Of a DNA stretch of 64,000 bases, positions 50,846 to 62,386 are shown in pieces. The DNA is taken from positions 62,001-126,000 of the forward strand of contig JAENVS010000034.1 in assembly GCA_016650445.1 (NCBI GenBank). Direction: 5' to 3'. Within the stretch, counting starts at the first letter, position 1. The number at the start of each line of letters is the position of its first letter. The DNA comes from Frankiaceae bacterium. Lineage in GTDB: Bacteria; Actinomycetota; Actinomycetes; Mycobacteriales; SCTD01. Position numbers and translations under genes: made by a program. The notes beneath the pieces are model-generated. The model did not search any database. It was not told the DNA's origin and saw only the letters and a program-made list of their open reading frames with translations.

Positions 50846-52438
50846 TCAGGCTACGCAGGGGTCGTCCAGCGCCGTGACGACCTTGGGGGTCGGCGTGGCC
50901 GTCGGCTGCCCCGTCGGCGCGGGGGCGACCTTCACGAGCTTGGCGCCGGAGTAGGAGGTGCCGACGACGACCTCGATGACGTTGCCGAGCTCGGCGGCCT
51001 CGAGGGTTGAGCCCGGGATGGCCGCCTGCACCGTGCGGGCGGAGTCGGACTTGCTCGGTCCGTAGCGGATGACCGTGGCCGTCGCGCCTTCGCCGACCGT
51101 GTCCGGTGTGCCCACCGTCTGGAAGCCGACGTCGCCCAGCTCGCGGGCCGCCTTGCGCGCGAGGCCGTTGATGCCCGAGGCGTTGGAGACGTGAACGCGG
51201 ATGTTGCCGGGCTTCACGATGAGGGGCTCGGCGGCGACGGTGCCCGGCTTCGGCGTCTTGCCGCCCGGCGGGACGTCGCGGCGGATCGCGTCGAACAGCG
51301 CGGCTGCCTTCTCCTGGTCGATGAGCACGACCGAGCCGAGCCCTCTCAGGTACGCGTTCGAGTCGGTGATGGGGATCGTCGCGAAGACGACGTTGCCGGC
51401 ACCGACGTTGCGCATCCGCAGCGCGAGGGTGCGCAGGGTTGCGAAGTCGAGCCCCTCGTCGGCCTGTAGCGAGGACGTCGCGACGTTGAGGAAGCCGTTC
51501 AGCTTGAAGGGGTTGGCCAGCGTGCCGGCAGACAGGACCTTGCGGATGATGGCGCCGATGAACTGCTGCTGGCGCTTGATGCGGTCGATGTCGCCGCCCG
51601 GGAGGCCCTTGCGCTGCCGGACGAAGGCGAGCGCGACGTCGCCGTTGATGTGATGCCGGCCGGCCGAGAGGTTGATGCCGGAGTCGTGCTCCTTCGCGGC
51701 CTTGGCGAGGCAGACGTCGACGCCGCCGAGCTTGTTGACCATCGCCTTGAAGCCGTCGAAGTCCACCTGCAGGTAGTGGTCGATGCGCACGCCGGTCAGG
51801 TCCTGGATCGTGCGCACCAGCAGCGGCGGACCGCCCTCGAAGATGGCCGAGTTGAGCTTGGCCCGGTGCGCGGGGTGCACCTTTCCGGACTTCTGCTCGG
51901 TGTACTCAGGGATGTCGACGACAGAATCGCGCGGGAAGCTGACGAGCTGCGCCTTGCTGCTCTTGCCGCCGTACAGGTGCGCCAGGATGACGGTGTCGGC
52001 CCGCTGCCCGGTCACGAAGTTCGAGCCGCTGCCCTGCACCCCCTGGCCGGCCTTGAGGTCCCCCCGGCTGTCCGAGCCGACGATGAGGAAGTTCTGGGCG
52101 TTGTTCGGGGCGGCCTTGGGCGCGTCGGACCGGTCGCCGCCGAAGACCGGGATGCGCCGGATGTTGCCCTCGTAGTGGTTGACCAGGACGTAGCCGGCGC
52201 CGGCCGTCGCCAGGATGGCGATCGAGGTCACGACCGCGATCCACGACATGACGCGGGCCGCTCGCCGGGGACGGCGCACCTTTCCGGCCGGGACAACGGT
52301 GCCGTGCCGTGCGGGCGGGCGCGGGGCCCCCGCGCGCCCACGGGGATCGAGATGCGGTGGTAACGGGCGGGGCGGCTGGGGGCTGCGGGACGGCGGGGGC
52401 TGCTCCCCGCCGGCCTTCCAGTCCCTGGGCTCGCTCAC
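50846..52438 (-). CDS. LytR-CpsA-Psr (LCP) family protein with LytR C-terminal domain
   Basis: NFLIVGSDSRGDL..., ADTVILAHLYGGKSSKAQLVSFPRDSVVDIPEY, KLNSAIFEGGPPLLVRTIQDLTGVRIDHYLQVDFDGFKAMVNKLGGVDVCL; C-terminal IRVHVSNASGINGLA. Confidence 0.94.
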   Translation of the reverse strand: MSEPRDWKAGGEQPPPSRSPQPPRPLPPHLDPRGRAGAPRPPARHGTVVPAGKVRRPRRAARVMSWIAVVTSIAILATAGAGYVLVNHYEGNIRRIPVFGGDRSDAPKAAPNNAQNFLIVGSDSRGDLKAGQGVQGSGSNFVTGQRADTVILAHLYGGKSSKAQLVSFPRDSVVDIPEYTEQKSGKVHPAHRAKLNSAIFEGGPPLLVRTIQDLTGVRIDHYLQVDFDGFKAMVNKLGGVDVCLAKAAKEHDSGINLSAGRHHINGDVALAFVRQRKGLPGGDIDRIKRQQQFIGAIIRKVLSAGTLANPFKLNGFLNVATSSLQADEGLDFATLRTLALRMRNVGAGNVVFATIPITDSNAYLRGLGSVVLIDQEKAAALFDAIRRDVPPGGKTPKPGTVAAEPLIVKPGNIRVHVSNASGINGLARKAARELGDVGFQTVGTPDTVGEGATATVIRYGPSKSDSARTVQAAIPGSTLEAAELGNVIEVVVGTSYSGAKLVKVAPAPTGQPTATPTPKVVTALDDPCVA

Positions 52439-52548
52439 GCGCCTGCTCTCCTGTTGTCGGGTTCCACCCCCGAGGACGTGCGGGATCGGCGGCGGGTTCC
52501 GTCGCGCTGCCCCTTCCAGGCTACCGGCGGCCGACTAGCCTGCGGCGC

Positions 52549-53613
52549 ATGAAGGCACTCGTCCTGTCCGGAGGAGCGGGCACCCGGCTGCGCCCGATCA
52601 CGCACACCAACGCCAAGCAGCTCGTCCCTGTGGCGAACAAGCCGGTGCTCTTCTACGGCCTGGAGGCGATCCGGGACGCCGGCGTCACCGATGTCGGGAT
52701 CATCGTGGGCGACACCGCCGCCGAGATCGAGGCGGCCGTCGGCGACGGCAGCGCGCTCGGCATCCGGGTCACCTACATCAAGCAGGACGCGCCGCTGGGG
52801 CTCGCGCACTGCGTGCTCATCGCGCGCGACTTCCTCGGCGATGACGACTTCGTGATGTACCTCGGTGACAACTTCATCATCGGCGGGATCACCGAGCTGG
52901 TCCGCGAGTTCCAGCAGGAGGGCTACGACGCCCAGATCCTGCTGACGAAGGTCGACAACCCCTCGCAGTTCGGGGTCGCCGAGCTCGGCAAGGACGGTCG
53001 CGTGTCGACGCTCGTGGAGAAGCCCAAGGACCCCAAGAGCGACCTCGCGCTGGTCGGCGTCTACATGTTCAAGCCGACGATCCACGAAGCCGTGCGGGCG
53101 ATCAAGCCGTCGAGCCGGGGCGAGCTCGAGATCACCGACGCCATCCAGTGGCTCATCGACGAGGGCAAGTCGGTCAGCCCGCACCTCGTCACCGGCTACT
53201 GGAAGGACACCGGGCGGCTCGAGGACATGCTCGAGTGCAACCGCAAGGTGCTGGAGTCGCTCGAGCCGGCCGTGCACGGCACGGTCGACAAGGACTCGCA
53301 GCTGATCGGCAGGGTCGTGGTCGAGGAGGGTGCCGTCATCGAGCGCTCGACGGTCCGCGGTCCGGCGATCATCGGCCGCGACACGGTGATCCGTGACACC
53401 TACGTCGGCCCGTTCACGTCGATCTACTTCGGCTGCACGCTGGAGGACACCGAGATCGAGCACTCGATCGTGCTCGAGCAGTCGGTGATCCGCGGCGTGC
53501 GCCGGATCGAGGACTCGTTGATCGGCAAGGAGGTCGAGGTGTCGCCGTCGTCGGCGCTGCCGCGCGCGCACCGGCTCATGCTGGGCGACCACTCGCGGGT
53601 GTCGATCGCCTGA
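52549..53613 (+). CDS. rmlA: Glucose-1-phosphate thymidylyltransferase, long form
   Basis: MKALVLSGGAGTRLRPITHTNAKQLVPVANKPVLFYGLEAI, MYLGDNFIIGGI, C-terminal hexapeptide-type repeats; ATG 52549. Confidence 0.95.
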   Translation: MKALVLSGGAGTRLRPITHTNAKQLVPVANKPVLFYGLEAIRDAGVTDVGIIVGDTAAEIEAAVGDGSALGIRVTYIKQDAPLGLAHCVLIARDFLGDDDFVMYLGDNFIIGGITELVREFQQEGYDAQILLTKVDNPSQFGVAELGKDGRVSTLVEKPKDPKSDLALVGVYMFKPTIHEAVRAIKPSSRGELEITDAIQWLIDEGKSVSPHLVTGYWKDTGRLEDMLECNRKVLESLEPAVHGTVDKDSQLIGRVVVEEGAVIERSTVRGPAIIGRDTVIRDTYVGPFTSIYFGCTLEDTEIEHSIVLEQSVIRGVRRIEDSLIGKEVEVSPSSALPRAHRLMLGDHSRVSIA

Positions 53614-53664
53614 CCCAGCTTGTCCGGGTATGCCCGGGTCTCGTCCTGCGGTTCGCCCATCCGG

Positions 53665-53692
53665 CGTAACCCGATGCGACGTCGACCGTTGA
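53665..53692 (+). promoter_or_regulatory. Predicted sigma-BldN-type promoter: CGTAAC (53665-53670) - N16 - CGTTGA (53687-53692)
   Basis: Exact match, element and spacing, to the sigma-BldN consensus CGTAAC-N16-CGTTGA described for Streptomyces; 70 nt upstream of GTG 53762, which has a GGAG RBS at 53751-53754. Confidence 0.7.
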
Positions 53693-53761
53693 CGCGAGCA
53701 GGAAGGCGCCGGGCAACGGCGAATCCTGCAGCACCCACCTCTTTCGACCCGGAGATCACTC

Positions 53762-54406
53762 GTGTCCGCTCGCCTGCGTCCCCTCCTCGCCTCGGCCGTC
53801 ATCGGTGTCGTTGCTGCAACCGGTGCTGTCCACGCAGCGTCCGCGAAGCCGCCGGTCTGCAACCTCGTCACGGATGCCGTCGGCGACGCCAACGGGACCT
53901 TCCTGCAGGAGGGTGTTGCGGGTGCTCCGAGCGAGGACGCGGTCGACATCGTGTCCGCCGACCTCGCCAGCAAGGGCAAGAAGCTGACGACCGTGCTGCG
54001 CGTCAAGAAGCTCGCGGCGTCGTCCCCGACGGCTCCGGGCGGCCTGCACTGGAAGTTCTTCTTCAGCGTCGCTGGCACGCAGATCTACACGCAGGCCATC
54101 GCCGCCGCTGGTGCCGCGCCCGCGTTCACGTTCGGCACCATCGACGAGACGACCGGGACCTCGACCTCGCTCGGTGCGGCCGAAGGCGTCCTCGACACCG
54201 CAAAGAACGAGGTGCGCATCACCGTCTCGACGGGCTCGCTGCCGGAGTCCGTGAAGCCAGGCACGAAGATCGACACCTTCGCCCCCAACGCCGGCCGCTT
54301 CATCGGAAACGACGCCGTCCTGACCTTCAGCGACTCGACCGACCTCGCGACCAGCGACCGCACGTACGTCGCCGGCGCGCCGTCCTGCGTCAAGGTCGGC
54401 AAGTAG
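53762..54406 (+). CDS. Secreted protein of unknown function, paralog A
   Basis: Signal peptide LLASAVIGVVAATGAVHAASA, then KPPVCNLVTDAVGDANGTF..EDAVDIVSADLASKGKKLTTVLRVKKLA..DTAKNEVRITV..YVAGAPSCVKVGK. Confidence 0.88.
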   Translation: MSARLRPLLASAVIGVVAATGAVHAASAKPPVCNLVTDAVGDANGTFLQEGVAGAPSEDAVDIVSADLASKGKKLTTVLRVKKLAASSPTAPGGLHWKFFFSVAGTQIYTQAIAAAGAAPAFTFGTIDETTGTSTSLGAAEGVLDTAKNEVRITVSTGSLPESVKPGTKIDTFAPNAGRFIGNDAVLTFSDSTDLATSDRTYVAGAPSCVKVGK

Positions 54407-54449
54407 TCCTAGCCCTCTCCCACCACCCCAACCCTTGAAGGAGCGCGTC

Positions 54450-57027
<2,578 letters not shown>

Positions 57028-57078
57028 CATCCCGGGCGAGTTCCCACGGTTCCCGAGATCCTGAGGTTCAGTAGGAAC

Positions 57079-58614
57079 GTGCCCCGCCTGCTGTCCTCTC
57101 TTGCGGTGCTGGGCGTCGTCACGCCGGCCGTGCTCGCCCTGCCGGTGGCCACTCCGCACGCCTCCGTGCCGCACCCCGTCGCGCCGTCCGTCTCACACGT
57201 CGCGCTGGGAGCCGCACCTGCATCGGCGACGGCGTCGCAGGGGCCGGCGCTGCGCCGGATGGCACTCGGCCTGGCGCAGACGACGAAGCGCTTCACCACG
57301 CTCGGCGTGACGTGGCAGCACGACCCTCGCGTCGGTGAGGTCAGCGCTGAGGTCCGGTGGCGGCGAGCCGGCACCTGGTCGCAGTGGCGCAGCCTGGACG
57401 CCGACTCGCACGACGGCCCGGACGCCGGCTCGGTCGACACCGGGTCCACGCTCCGCGACGGCACCGCGCCGCTGTGGGTCGGCCCCGCCGACGGCGTGCA
57501 GGTGCGCGTGTCGACGTCCGGCGGCGTCTCGCCGCGCGACGTGCGCGTCGACCTCGTCGACCCGGGCACGTCGTCGGCCGATGCACGCGTCGGCGCGTCA
57601 CCACGCGACAGCGCGACCGCGATGCAGGACCAGCCGGCGATCCTGACCCGAGCCGACTGGGGTGCCGACGAGTCGATCCGGCGCGGCAACCCGTCGTACA
57701 CCTCGACCGTGAAGGTCGGCTTCGTGCACCACACCGCGACGGCCAACGACTACACCGAGGCGCAGACCGCGGCGATGATCCGCTCGATCTACGCGTACCA
57801 CGTGATGAGCAACGGCTGGAGCGACATCGGCTACAACTACCTGGTCGACCGCTTCGGCCGCATCTGGGAGGGCCGCGCGGGCGGCATCACCAGAGCGGTC
57901 CTCGGCGCGCACACCGGCGGCTTCAACGTGGACTCGTTCGGTGCCTCGCTGCTCGGCACGTTCAGCACGTCGGTACCGCCCGCCAGCACCCTGACCGCGC
58001 TCGAGCAGCTGTTCGCGTGGAAGCTGGGCAGCTACTACCGCAACCCCACCGGGACCGCAGCGCTGCGGTCGGCCGGCGGCGGCACGTCGAAGTACCCCGC
58101 GGGTACGACGCACACGTTCGCCGTCGTCAGCGGGCACCGCGACGCGGGCAACACGTCGTGTCCCGGCGACGCGACGTACGCGCGGATGGGCAGCATCCGC
58201 ACCGCGATCAGCGCGCTCGTCGGCCCGGGGGTCGTCAATCCCACGATCAGCGCCACGAAGGTCCCGCTCGGCAGCACGAAGCCGGTGGCGATCACGGCGA
58301 GCACGCGGGCAGCGGCGTCGTGGACGCTCGACATCACCACGCCCCTCGGTGCGCCCGTGCGCTCCTGGAGCGGCACCGCCGCCGAACCCGTCGCCGGGTC
58401 CTGGGATCTCACCGACGCGAGCGGCGCCCCTGTGCCGATGGGCGCCTACCTCGTGACGGCGCGTGCCACGGCGAGCGACGGCGAGACGGCACGGCCGTGG
58501 GCGTCGACCGTGATCGTCGGCACCCTCGCCACCGGCAAGGGAGCGTGGCTCTCGCCGGGCGGCTTCTCGACCCGGTTCAGCGGACGCGCACCGTCGCCCT
58601 TGCCGTCGCCCTAG
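57079..58614 (+). CDS. Secreted N-acetylmuramoyl-L-alanine amidase (PGRP-type) with C-terminal FlgD-like Ig domain
   Basis: ILTRADWGADESIRRGNPSYTSTVKVGFVHHTATANDYT, YNYLVDRFGRIWEGRAGGI, VVSGHRDAGNTSCPGDATYARM. Confidence 0.93.
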   Translation: MPRLLSSLAVLGVVTPAVLALPVATPHASVPHPVAPSVSHVALGAAPASATASQGPALRRMALGLAQTTKRFTTLGVTWQHDPRVGEVSAEVRWRRAGTWSQWRSLDADSHDGPDAGSVDTGSTLRDGTAPLWVGPADGVQVRVSTSGGVSPRDVRVDLVDPGTSSADARVGASPRDSATAMQDQPAILTRADWGADESIRRGNPSYTSTVKVGFVHHTATANDYTEAQTAAMIRSIYAYHVMSNGWSDIGYNYLVDRFGRIWEGRAGGITRAVLGAHTGGFNVDSFGASLLGTFSTSVPPASTLTALEQLFAWKLGSYYRNPTGTAALRSAGGGTSKYPAGTTHTFAVVSGHRDAGNTSCPGDATYARMGSIRTAISALVGPGVVNPTISATKVPLGSTKPVAITASTRAAASWTLDITTPLGAPVRSWSGTAAEPVAGSWDLTDASGAPVPMGAYLVTARATASDGETARPWASTVIVGTLATGKGAWLSPGGFSTRFSGRAPSPLPSP

Positions 58615-58723
58615 CTTGTTGGCCTCCGTTGATCAGCAAGCGGATCATCGCTGCCAGTTAGCTCGTCAAGGCCGGCAGCTGGGTCGAGGGGAGCCCCTAC
58701 ACGCTTCCGTCCTGCCGCCATTC

Positions 58724-58777
58724 AGGGTCGGGATCGGACCCACTTTTCGGCGGGCGATTGGGTCCGATCCCGACCCT
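58724..58777. terminator. Perfect 19-bp inverted repeat with 16-nt loop between convergent genes
   Basis: AGGGTCGGGATCGGACCCA (58724-58742) / TGGGTCCGATCCCGACCCT (58759-58777). Confidence 0.7.
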
Positions 58778-58835
58778 CAACCGGCCGTGCAGACAGCGAA
58801 GAGGTGCTGTTGCCCGCAGGAGTTCCGGGTTTGGC

Positions 58836-59720
58836 TTAGACGGGCTTGTGGCAGTCGAACGTCACGAACTGGAACGGCGGCCGGAAGCCGTGGCGCTCGG
58901 CCTGGCTAGCGTCGGCGACCACGGTCATCGCGTCCGGGTCGGCGCCTGACATCAGGTCGTCGACGTCGCAGTCGGCGCCGCCGTACTGGAACGACCGCTT
59001 CTCGAGCGCTGCATCGCGCAGCTCCGAGGTGACCAGCACGTCGCAGACGAAGCCGGCGCTGCGAATCATGTCGGCCAGGTCCCAGCCGAATCGCCAGTAC
59101 ACGAGCGTGTTGTCGCCGTGGTACTCCGGCTCGGTCGGCGGTGCGGTCTTGCTCTGCGGCAGCGGGATCTGCAGGAAGACGTGGCCGCCGGGCTTCATCA
59201 CGCGGAAGAGCTCGGACAACGCCTTGTCGGTGTCGGGCACGTGCTCGAGAACGTGCGGGGTCAGCACGATGTCGAGGGTGTTGTCGGGCAAGGCGATGTC
59301 CTGCAGGTCCAGGCGCATGGCGCCCTTGTGCGCGGACTCGTCGTAGTCGCTGGAGGTGTAGTCGACCCGCTCTGCCATCTTGTCGCGGTAGGTCTGGTCG
59401 AGGCGGGGTGACGTCTCGAGCACCTTGGCCGTCGGGTCATAGCCGGTACGCCGCGTCCAGCACCAGTAGAGGAACCGGTCGCGGCTGATGGACCCGCACG
59501 TCGGGCACAGCGCCGATTCGGAGTGCGCGACGCCCTTGAAACCGCGGCCGCGCCAGCCGCAGATGTTGCACACGGCGTCGGACTTCGTCAGCGACGAGCG
59601 ACCGGCGGCCTCCGGCCAGGTGGCCGTGCGCAGATCGCCCTTGCCGGCTTTCCAGCGCAGCAGCGCGACGCGGCCATAGGCGGCGTGCGCCTTGTCGATC
59701 AGGCGGTCTGCCAGGAGCAC
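58836..59720 (-). CDS. Class I SAM-dependent methyltransferase with N-terminal zinc-ribbon-like region
   Basis: CNICGWRGRGFKGVAHSESALCPTCGS; DNTLDIVLTPHVLEHVPDTDKALSELFRVMKPGGHVFLQIP. Confidence 0.9.
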   Translation of the reverse strand: MLLADRLIDKAHAAYGRVALLRWKAGKGDLRTATWPEAAGRSSLTKSDAVCNICGWRGRGFKGVAHSESALCPTCGSISRDRFLYWCWTRRTGYDPTAKVLETSPRLDQTYRDKMAERVDYTSSDYDESAHKGAMRLDLQDIALPDNTLDIVLTPHVLEHVPDTDKALSELFRVMKPGGHVFLQIPLPQSKTAPPTEPEYHGDNTLVYWRFGWDLADMIRSAGFVCDVLVTSELRDAALEKRSFQYGGADCDVDDLMSGADPDAMTVVADASQAERHGFRPPFQFVTFDCHKPV

Positions 59721-59754
59721 GTCGTCGGTCCTTCGCGGGGGTGGGAGAGGCGAC

Positions 59755-60816
59755 TCAGGTGAGGGCCAGGCTATAGGCAGCGCGAGTCGCTTCCGCGCAC
59801 CGCGTCCAGGTGTAGGCGGCGCCGTGCGTACGCCGCACGCCCGGGTCGCCCGGGTCGTCCAGCACCTGCTGGAGCGCGGCGGCGAACGACGACGGGCTGC
59901 CGGGCTCGGCGTAGACGGCGACGTCCCCGCCGACCTCGCGCAGCACGGGCAGGTCGCTCGCGACGACGGGCGTACCGGCGGCCAGCGCCTCGATCACCGG
60001 GATCCCGAAGCCCTCGTCCAGGCTCGGCAGCACCAGCGCCGCGGCGCCTGCGACGACGCCGGGAAGCACGTCGTCGCCGAGGTAGCCGGGGGTGATGCAC
60101 CCGCTCACGTCGAGCTGCTGCCCCCAGCCGGCGGGTCCGACGAGCACGAGCGGCGGCGCGTCCGGCACCAGGCGATGCGCAGCCAGCAGCGTGCGCAAGT
60201 CCTTGCGAGGCTCGAGCGTGCCGACGAACAGCAGGTACGTCGGCGGCAGACCAAGCCGCTTGCGCGCCTCGTCGCCGAGGGGCGCCGCCCGGCCCCAGTG
60301 CTCGTCGACCCCCAGCGGCGTCACGACGACCGGGCACCGGACGTCGTACTCCTCACGTAGGGCAGCGGCGGTCGCGGCACTCGGCGTGACGACGACAGAC
60401 GCCCGGGCGAGCGAGCGAGGCACGAGGTCGCGATAACGGGCGCTGGCGCTGCTCACGGTGTCGGGGTGTCGCAGGTAGGCCAGGTCGTGGATGGTCACCA
60501 CCCCGCGCGCACGACGCAGCGGCGGCAGCACGAAGTTCGTGGCGTGGAAGACGTCCACCCGGCCGGTGAGCAGCTCGACCGGCGGCCACTGGGTGCGGGC
60601 CCACAGCTGCTGAAGCGCGCGCGCGGGAGCGGGTCGGGCTGCGACGGCCACACCGTCCGGTACGACGGAGGACAGCTGGTCGCGGCCGCGGAAGGTGAAG
60701 GCCGTCGCGACCAGCTCGTCGTCGTAGGCAGTCAGCGCGCGCAGCAGCGACAGGGTGTAGCGGCCGACGCCGGTCCGATTGCCGAGCAGCGGCGTGCAGT
60801 CCAGCCCGATGCGCAT
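59755..60816 (-). CDS. Glycosyltransferase family 4-like (GT-B)
   Basis: GNRTGVGRYTLSLLRAL, FVGTLEPRKDLRTLLAAHRLV, VLPSLDEGFGIPVIEALAAGTPVVASDLPVLREVGGDVAVY; ATG 60816. Confidence 0.95.
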   Translation of the reverse strand: MRIGLDCTPLLGNRTGVGRYTLSLLRALTAYDDELVATAFTFRGRDQLSSVVPDGVAVAARPAPARALQQLWARTQWPPVELLTGRVDVFHATNFVLPPLRRARGVVTIHDLAYLRHPDTVSSASARYRDLVPRSLARASVVVTPSAATAAALREEYDVRCPVVVTPLGVDEHWGRAAPLGDEARKRLGLPPTYLLFVGTLEPRKDLRTLLAAHRLVPDAPPLVLVGPAGWGQQLDVSGCITPGYLGDDVLPGVVAGAAALVLPSLDEGFGIPVIEALAAGTPVVASDLPVLREVGGDVAVYAEPGSPSSFAAALQQVLDDPGDPGVRRTHGAAYTWTRCAEATRAAYSLALT

Positions 60817-60835
60817 CAGCCGAGCCCGACGCGCA

Positions 60836-62386
60836 TCAGCCGAGCAGGGTGTGCTTGTCGACGATGTCGTGCCAGCGCGCGGCGAACGCGTCCTCGCTGT
60901 ACTCCTGCGCGCGGACGACAGCGGCCGCCGCGAGCCGGGCGCGCAACGCCTCGTCCGTGGCGAGCTCCGCGGTGCGGGCGAGCAGCTGCTCCGGGGTCGT
61001 CCAGCGGAACCCGTCGACGTTGTCGCGCACGATCTCGCGCTGACCGGCGCGGTCGATGACGACGGGCACGCAGCCACCAGCCATCGCCTCGACGGTCGTC
61101 ATGCCGAAGTGCTCTTGCTCCCAGGGCTTCTTGCGTTCGTCGCCGCCGTAGCCCGTTGCCGACCAGAACACCGACGACGACGACAGCAGGTCCTCGACGA
61201 CCGTGCGCGGCGCGTTGGCGATGACCTCCACCGGGAAGCCGGCACCGGCCGCGCGGACCGACTCGACGTAGTTGCGCTGGGACTCCTCCATACCGCCGAC
61301 GACGTACAGCTTCCAGTCGCCGGGGATGGTGCCCGCGCGGACGCCGTCGACGAAGAACTGCACCATCTCCAGCTGCCGCTTCGCGTGACCCAGTCCGGGC
61401 GAGAAGAACCGGCCAACGGTGATGACCGCCTTCTCGCGGGTCGGTGCGGCGTGCAGCCGCTGGACCTGGATGGGCGGGAAGAGCAGGTCGGCGTCGTGGT
61501 GCCAGAGGTCGCGGACGTAGCCGCGGGTGTACTCGCTGTTGGCCATCACCGTGTCGTAGGACTCCAGGAACGACAGGTTGTTCGGGTCGCGCAGCAGCCA
61601 GGGGAAGCGGAACGCGAGCATGCCGCGCGGCCCGTGCCGGCCGCCCTCGAGGCGGATGCGGCTGACCGCCACGCCGAGCTCGCGCTGGTCGCGGCCTGCG
61701 GGCGTGAACGTCTTGGTCTTGAAGTGCAGCTCCTGGCCACCCGTGCCGGCGGGGAACTCGATGTGATGCGTCGTGAACTCCGGGCCGACCTCGATCTCCG
61801 TGATGACGTTGTCGTGCTCGTCGGTGACGGTCAGGGTCCGCGGCTCCGGCATCCCCGGTCCGCCGAGGTCGAGGCGCAGCCGGCCGGTCTTCGCGTCGGG
61901 GGCGAGAGTCATCACCGCGTCCTCGCCGGTCCACGCCCACTGGCGGCGGCGCCCGCCCTCGGGCGGGAACCAGCCGATGCCGTGCACGATGCCGCCCGAC
62001 TGGCCCCGGACAACGGGGCCCAGCGTGCGGGTGAGGAGGCGTCGGACGGGACTCAGGTCGGCGTCGAACGGCGTCGGGAAGTAGCAGAGGTAGGCCGCAT
62101 GCGCCGACTGCGGCGCCAGCCTGCTGCCGTACGTCCCGTTGACGAACAGGTCGTAGTCGGCCGACAGGGCCGCGAGGTGGAGGTCGCCCTTGTCGGCCAC
62201 GACGCGGAACCGGCAGCGACTCAGGTCGAGCCCGAGGTGGTCGGCGAGCACGTCCTTGTCGACGTCGGAGTGCCCGAGCAGGTCGACCTCGACGCCGTCC
62301 TTCGACAAGACCTCGGCGATCATGCCGGAGTGCCGCTCGCCGCCGCCCTGGCTGTGCCAGAAGCGGTCGTAGACCACCGCCCTCAT
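60836..62386 (-). CDS. Glycosyltransferase (GT4-like) with an internal beta-rich insertion
   Basis: AVVYDRFWHSQGGGERHSGMIAEVL; TVMANSEYTRGYVRDLW; VGRFFSPGLGHAKRQLEMVQFF; WEQEHFGMTTVEAMAGGCVPVVIDRAGQREIV. Confidence 0.92.
   Translation of the reverse strand: MRAVVYDRFWHSQGGGERHSGMIAEVLSKDGVEVDLLGHSDVDKDVLADHLGLDLSRCRFRVVADKGDLHLAALSADYDLFVNGTYGSRLAPQSAHAAYLCYFPTPFDADLSPVRRLLTRTLGPVVRGQSGGIVHGIGWFPPEGGRRRQWAWTGEDAVMTLAPDAKTGRLRLDLGGPGMPEPRTLTVTDEHDNVITEIEVGPEFTTHHIEFPAGTGGQELHFKTKTFTPAGRDQRELGVAVSRIRLEGGRHGPRGMLAFRFPWLLRDPNNLSFLESYDTVMANSEYTRGYVRDLWHHDADLLFPPIQVQRLHAAPTREKAVITVGRFFSPGLGHAKRQLEMVQFFVDGVRAGTIPGDWKLYVVGGMEESQRNYVESVRAAGAGFPVEVIANAPRTVVEDLLSSSSVFWSATGYGGDERKKPWEQEHFGMTTVEAMAGGCVPVVIDRAGQREIVRDNVDGFRWTTPEQLLARTAELATDEALRARLAAAAVVRAQEYSEDAFAARWHDIVDKHTLLG

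Noticed and set aside
53624-53637. Short hairpin CCGGGtatgCCCGG upstream of the secreted pair
   Set aside because: 5-bp arms are too short to call an operator or terminator; may be a weak rmlA terminator
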